The notes under the pieces: generated by a model | Seen by the model: only the letters and a program-made list of their open reading frames with translations | Told to the model about the DNA's origin: nothing | The model's database searches: none | Position numbers and translations under genes: made by a program | DNA from: Persicobacter sp. CCB-QB2 | GTDB taxonomy: Bacteria > Bacteroidota > Bacteroidia > Cytophagales > Cyclobacteriaceae | Reading direction: 5' to 3' | NCBI RefSeq assembly: GCF_001274635.1 | Contig: NZ_LBGV01000001.1 | Span: 186,001 to 250,000, forward strand | DNA: 64,000 nucleotides | In this document: positions 60,783 to 64,000 of the stretch, one piece after another | Position numbering within the stretch: the first letter of the stretch is position 1 | Layout: every line of letters starts with the position of its first letter

Positions 60783-61927
60783 ATGAAAAAGCTAAATTTT
60801 TTACGATTGAGGCTACTGGCCCTCAGTATTTTTTCAGTTTTAGTAATGTTTGCTTGTCAAAGTTCCAAGCAGGAATTTACTTCTAAGAAAACGAAGAACT
60901 GGGTTTGGGTAACGCCAGATTTGGAGAAAACCGACGAGGTTTGGAGGAAAGAGTTTTATCGACTGAAACAAGCAGGTTTTGACGCGGTCCTGTTAGAAAT
61001 TTATGCAGGAAATGAAGCATTTTTTGGCAGCAAACGTTTGCCGGTGAAGGCGCCCTGGTTGGAGCGTATGCTTCCCTTGGTAAAGGAAGCGGGCTTGGAA
61101 TGTCATGCGTGGATGTGGACCATGCCGAATAATAATCCGGCAAATTATGAGGATCCGGCAAAGCTGGATTGGTATAATGTGAATAGAAAAGGAGAGAGTT
61201 CTTCGGATAAGCCGGCCTATGTCAATTATTATCGTTTTATGTGCCCCTCAAGTGAGGAGGTGCAGCAGTTTATTTTAGGCACCGTAAAAGAACTTTGTGC
61301 TTATGATATTGACGGGGTTCATTTTGATTATATCCGTCACCCAGATGTAATTCTGGCAAAAGGCCTTTGGATAATTATGGCATTGTACAGGATAAAGAAT
61401 ACCCGGAGTATGATTACTGCTATTGTGAGCGTTGTCGAAATGGTTATAAGGATAAATTCGGGCAGGATCCTTTAGAGATGGAGGATCCCACCCAAAGCGA
61501 TAGTTGGAGACAATATCGTATGGATTTGATCACCCATTTGGCGAATGATATTTTGATCCCTGAGGTGCATAAGCGTGGGAAGTTAGCTTCTGCAGCTGTA
61601 TTTCCAAACTGGACATCAGTGAAACAGGAATGGAAATCATGGCATATGGATGCGGTATTGCCAATGTTGTATAATGGTTTCTATGAAGCACCAGTGGCCT
61701 GGGTAGGCGAGCAGGTGCAGTGGGGAAAAGCGAATTTGAAGCATTCGGAGACTCAGTTGTATAGTGGATTATTTTTACCGGATTTAACGCAGGCGGATAG
61801 CCTGAAAGCAGCAGTAAGACATTCCCTGAAAAATGGAGCAGAGGGTATCTCCTTATTTGCGATGGGAGGGCTGACCGAGGCGCAATGGAAGGCGCTTGAA
61901 GAAATGTACGAAAATGGAGAATTGTGA
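60783..61927 (+). CDS. GHL10-like glycoside-hydrolase-type lipoprotein (apparent frameshift)
   Basis: The frame breaks at GG 61369-61370. One added G gives LAKGLWDNYGIVQDKEYPEYD and a single 381-residue chain. A lipoprotein signal ends at Cys (VLVMFAC). The rest follows the (beta/alpha)8 pattern of GHL10 (formerly DUF187) proteins: FYRLKQAGFDAVLLEIY, AGLECHAWMWTMP, DIDGVHFDYIRHP with acidic candidates for catalysis, and AVLPMLYNGFYEA. Such proteins are thought to cleave glycans, but substrates are rarely known. It is coupled to the CBM9-like gene and ends at a strong terminator. Confidence 0.82.
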
Positions 61928-61944
61928 TTTTTCTAGATAGATGA

Positions 61945-61976
61945 GAAAAAAGGCGGAGGAGACTCCGCCTTTTTTA
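61945..61976 (+). terminator. Terminator after the GHL10-like gene
   Basis: AAGGCGGAG, loop GAGA (or tighter), CTCCGCCTT, then TTTTT. It lies about 20 bases past the stop. Confidence 0.92.
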
Positions 61977-62022
61977 TGGAGGGCTTCGTAAATTATTACA
62001 TCAATTAGAACCTACAGCTCCT

Positions 62023-62616
62023 ATGAACAAAATTTTCCTAAGCCTGATTTTTTGCCTTGCGTGCACCAGTTTTTCTTTTGCTCAGAAATTTAGAATGACC
62101 GCCTCTTATGCTATGGCACAACCCATAGGGGAATTTCAGGATTTATATTCCAGTTACAGTGGTCGGGGTGGGCACTTTACGCTTGAATATTTTATTTATC
62201 CTGAAAAGTGGAGTGTCGGGCTTTCCTCAGGAATCAATGATTTTCGATTAGGGAAATCTATTCAGAATCCGGCGGGTGGTGTAATTCCCGTGGGCCTTTC
62301 TACTAAGGTTTACCCTCTTTTGGTGCAGTCCCACTATTATTTACCCTGGGACAGTAAGATTAAACCCTATGCAGGATTGGCCTTAGGGACTTATTTGTTC
62401 AATGCTGAGGTCTTTCTTGGGGATGATGCCGAAGAAATAGATAAAGGAAGTTACTTTGGAATGGTGCCGGAAATCGGTGCTTATTTGAATTTGACTGAGA
62501 CAATTGAGCTCCTGGCTGCCTTGCGTTATAATCATGTTTTTGTAGATAATAGCCCAATGCAGTATTTGCAGCTCAATATCGGTTTGGCTTATCGTTTTGT
62601 ACGATATGATTATTAG
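62023..62616 (+). CDS. Outer-membrane beta-barrel protein
   Basis: 197 residues. Signal peptide MNKIFLSLIFCLACTSFSFAQ, then about eight amphipathic strands (RMTASYAMAQPIGEF, FTLEYFIYPEKWSVGLSSGI, KIKPYAGLALGTYLFNAEV, GMVPEIGAYLNLTETIELLAALRYNHVF, LNIGLAYRFVRYDY) of the OmpW or opacity-protein-like barrel class common in Bacteroidota. The chain ends in an aromatic strand. Function unknown. It stands alone between the glycan genes and the acyl-CoA ligase. Confidence 0.82.
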   Translation: MNKIFLSLIFCLACTSFSFAQKFRMTASYAMAQPIGEFQDLYSSYSGRGGHFTLEYFIYPEKWSVGLSSGINDFRLGKSIQNPAGGVIPVGLSTKVYPLLVQSHYYLPWDSKIKPYAGLALGTYLFNAEVFLGDDAEEIDKGSYFGMVPEIGAYLNLTETIELLAALRYNHVFVDNSPMQYLQLNIGLAYRFVRYDY

Positions 62617-62697
62617 ATTTTTCAGCTTTATTTTTGATCTATTCGCCTGAATTTTGCGTTGCTCTTTTTTTATTATCGGACTACTATAATAAATTCA

Positions 62698-62705
62698 TAT
62701 TTTTG
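62698..62705 (+). promoter_or_regulatory. Candidate -7 box of the acyl-CoA ligase gene
   Basis: TATTTTTG fits TAnnTTTG and lies 61 bases before the ATG at 62767. The -33 match is poor. Confidence 0.35.
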
Positions 62706-62766
62706 TGCCTAATAAAATTTGGATTTGCTAGAAACTCTTTGAGATTTTTTGGTTTCTTTTTGATTT

Positions 62767-64000
62767 ATGGAGAATATAAATGAGTTGAAACCCTGGATTA
62801 ATCAATATGAAGCCGGCGTGCCGGATGAGATTTCAGGGGAGATGTATAATTCATTGGTGGAGATGTTAAAAACCGCCATGGATAAATACCAGGATTTGGT
62901 GGCCTTTGAGTGTATGGGTGGGAAAATTACCTATGGACAGCTGGATACGCTATCAGACCAATTTGCGGCATATTTACAAGCCAATGGCCTCAAAAGGGGA
63001 GATCGCGTGGCTTTACAGATGCCGAATGTCCTGCAGTACCCGATTGCCCTGATCGGGGTTTTGAAAGCCGGTATGGTGGTGGTGAATACTAATCCACTCT
63101 ATACGGCCAGAGAAATGGAACACCAATTTAATGATGCCAATGTTTCGGCTATTTTGATCGTCGAGAACTTCGCACATAATCTTCAAAAAATAATGCATAA
63201 AGTGCCGTCCCTTAAATTGGTGATGGTGACCGGATTGGGGGATATGCTGGGGGCATTAAAAGGTCCCCTGGTGAATTTTGTGGTGAAGCGCGTGAAGAAA
63301 ATGGTTCCTCCATTTCATTTGCCAAATGCCATTCCATTCAAAAAAGTGATGAAGGAAGCCCAAAAGCTGAAGTTTTCGCCAGTGGAAATTGGTCGTGATG
63401 ATATCGCCTTTCTTCAATATACAGGGGGGACCACAGGGGTCGCCAAGGGAGCAAAGTTGCTTCATCGGAATTTGCTGGCTAATGCTGAGCAACATATTCA
63501 CTGGATGCGAAATTTACTGGAGGAGCGTACCGAGGTCGTGGTGACGGCTTTACCTCTATACCATATTTTTGCACTCACGGTGAACTTTATGACCTTTTTT
63601 CAATATGGATGTAAGAACGTCCTGATTACCAATCCAAGGGATATGAAAGCCTTCCTTGGAGAGTGGAAGAAGCATGAGGTGACCATTTTTACCGCAGTAA
63701 ATACCCTGTTTAATGGGATGATGAGCCAGCCACAGTTTGATGAATTGAGCTTTAAGCGGCTAAAGCTTTCTATTGGAGGTGGCATGGCAATTCAGGATCA
63801 CGTAGCAGAAAAGTGGAAGGCCAAAACCGGCGTAGTGTTAAGAGAGGGATACGGTTTGACTGAATGTTCTCCTGTAGTTTCATGCCAGCCATTTCATGAT
63901 AATACCCGTCTGGGTTCGATTGGAATACCATTTCCTTCCACAAATTTAAGGATTGTAGGAGAAAATGACGAGGTACTTCCTTTTGGGGAAAAGGGCGAGT
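62767..64000 (+). CDS. fadD: Long-chain fatty-acid-CoA ligase (partial, runs off the window)
   Basis: 411 residues are visible and the frame is open to the right edge. An ANL-superfamily adenylating enzyme. The P-loop is YTGGTTGVAKGA (about residue 218 on), TALPLYHIFALTVN is the fatty-acyl-CoA ligase type, SIGGGMAIQ and REGYGLTECSPVVS follow. The N-terminus (PWINQYEAGVPDEI) matches FadD, which activates free fatty acids to acyl-CoA with ATP for beta-oxidation or lipid synthesis. The C-terminal lid domain lies outside the window. Confidence 0.92.
   Translation, partial: MENINELKPWINQYEAGVPDEISGEMYNSLVEMLKTAMDKYQDLVAFECMGGKITYGQLDTLSDQFAAYLQANGLKRGDRVALQMPNVLQYPIALIGVLKAGMVVVNTNPLYTAREMEHQFNDANVSAILIVENFAHNLQKIMHKVPSLKLVMVTGLGDMLGALKGPLVNFVVKRVKKMVPPFHLPNAIPFKKVMKEAQKLKFSPVEIGRDDIAFLQYTGGTTGVAKGAKLLHRNLLANAEQHIHWMRNLLEERTEVVVTALPLYHIFALTVNFMTFFQYGCKNVLITNPRDMKAFLGEWKKHEVTIFTAVNTLFNGMMSQPQFDELSFKRLKLSIGGGMAIQDHVAEKWKAKTGVVLREGYGLTECSPVVSCQPFHDNTRLGSIGIPFPSTNLRIVGENDEVLPFGEKGE

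Noticed and set aside
15290..61370. Phase variation by G-tract slippage as the cause of the six frameshifts
   Set aside because: Most runs are only 2-6 bases, the genes have no common surface role, and pyrF would be a poor target. Sequence error explains all six.
1..64000. CRISPR array, prophage, integron or defence island
   Set aside because: No regularly spaced short repeats, no phage or transposase genes, no nuclease or toxin genes; the window is core genome with small elements between genes.

Overview
This window comes from the chromosome of a member of the Bacteroidota, most likely a Cytophagales-like marine or environmental bacterium. The evidence is a PorT-type protein behind ubiE, a PorE-like TPR/PD40/OmpA protein, lineage-restricted families (DUF3078, DUF2851, DUF5606, DUF6660), a CzcA pump fused to a TolC-like domain, and promoters of the Bacteroidetes type (TTTG, about 19 bases, TAnnTTTG). 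Nearly all genes are housekeeping or envelope genes. I see no prophage, CRISPR array, transposase gene or rRNA.

Layout. 1-6 kb: the tail of a class A penicillin-binding protein, a PaaE-like ferredoxin reductase, purB, pepE and a tRNA-Leu(GAG). 6-14.7 kb: a large PAS hybrid histidine kinase, an M16 peptidase, an O-methyltransferase, a LysM lytic transglycosylase and a single-domain response regulator. 14.8-24.6 kb: a DUF3078 protein, an unusual fusion of an alpha-oxoamine synthase with a GNAT-like domain, a second hybrid kinase, a short-chain reductase, a STAS-purA pair and a small membrane protein. 25-34 kb: the Rel/Spo stringent-response enzyme and a heavy-metal efflux operon (DUF6660, CzcA-TolC fusion, CzcB). 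34-43 kb, minus strand: DUF2851, pyrF, lolA, ftsK, pyrD, DUF5606 and engB. 43-48 kb: the PorE-like protein, ubiE, porT and a small outer-membrane protein. 48-58 kb: the rod-shape and wall-elongation cluster mreB-mreC-mreD-mrdA-rodA, then a secreted protein made of eleven tandem repeats. 58-64 kb: Hsp20, a radical SAM protein, a CBM9-like and GHL10-like pair, a beta-barrel protein and the start of a fatty-acyl-CoA ligase.

Two features cut across the whole window. First, the intergenic spaces carry a previously unlabelled family of short non-coding elements about 222 bp long. They have inverted ends related to TTAAgCCGGATTATTCA, 4-bp target duplications (TTAA, TTCA, CTAA-like) and at least a dozen full or partial copies, some nested inside each other. 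One copy is interrupted by a second, different MITE of 191 bp flanked by CTAG. These look like non-autonomous transposons (MITEs). Second, six genes, including the core gene pyrF, are each split by the apparent loss of one G in a short G run of the coding strand. The uniformity points to sequencing or consensus error rather than decay, so I describe each as one gene.

The most speculative biological lead is the synthase-GNAT fusion lying in the same minus-strand neighbourhood as a short-chain reductase. Together they could supply the condensation, N-acylation and keto-reduction steps of an amino-lipid (sphingolipid or sulfonolipid-like) pathway.
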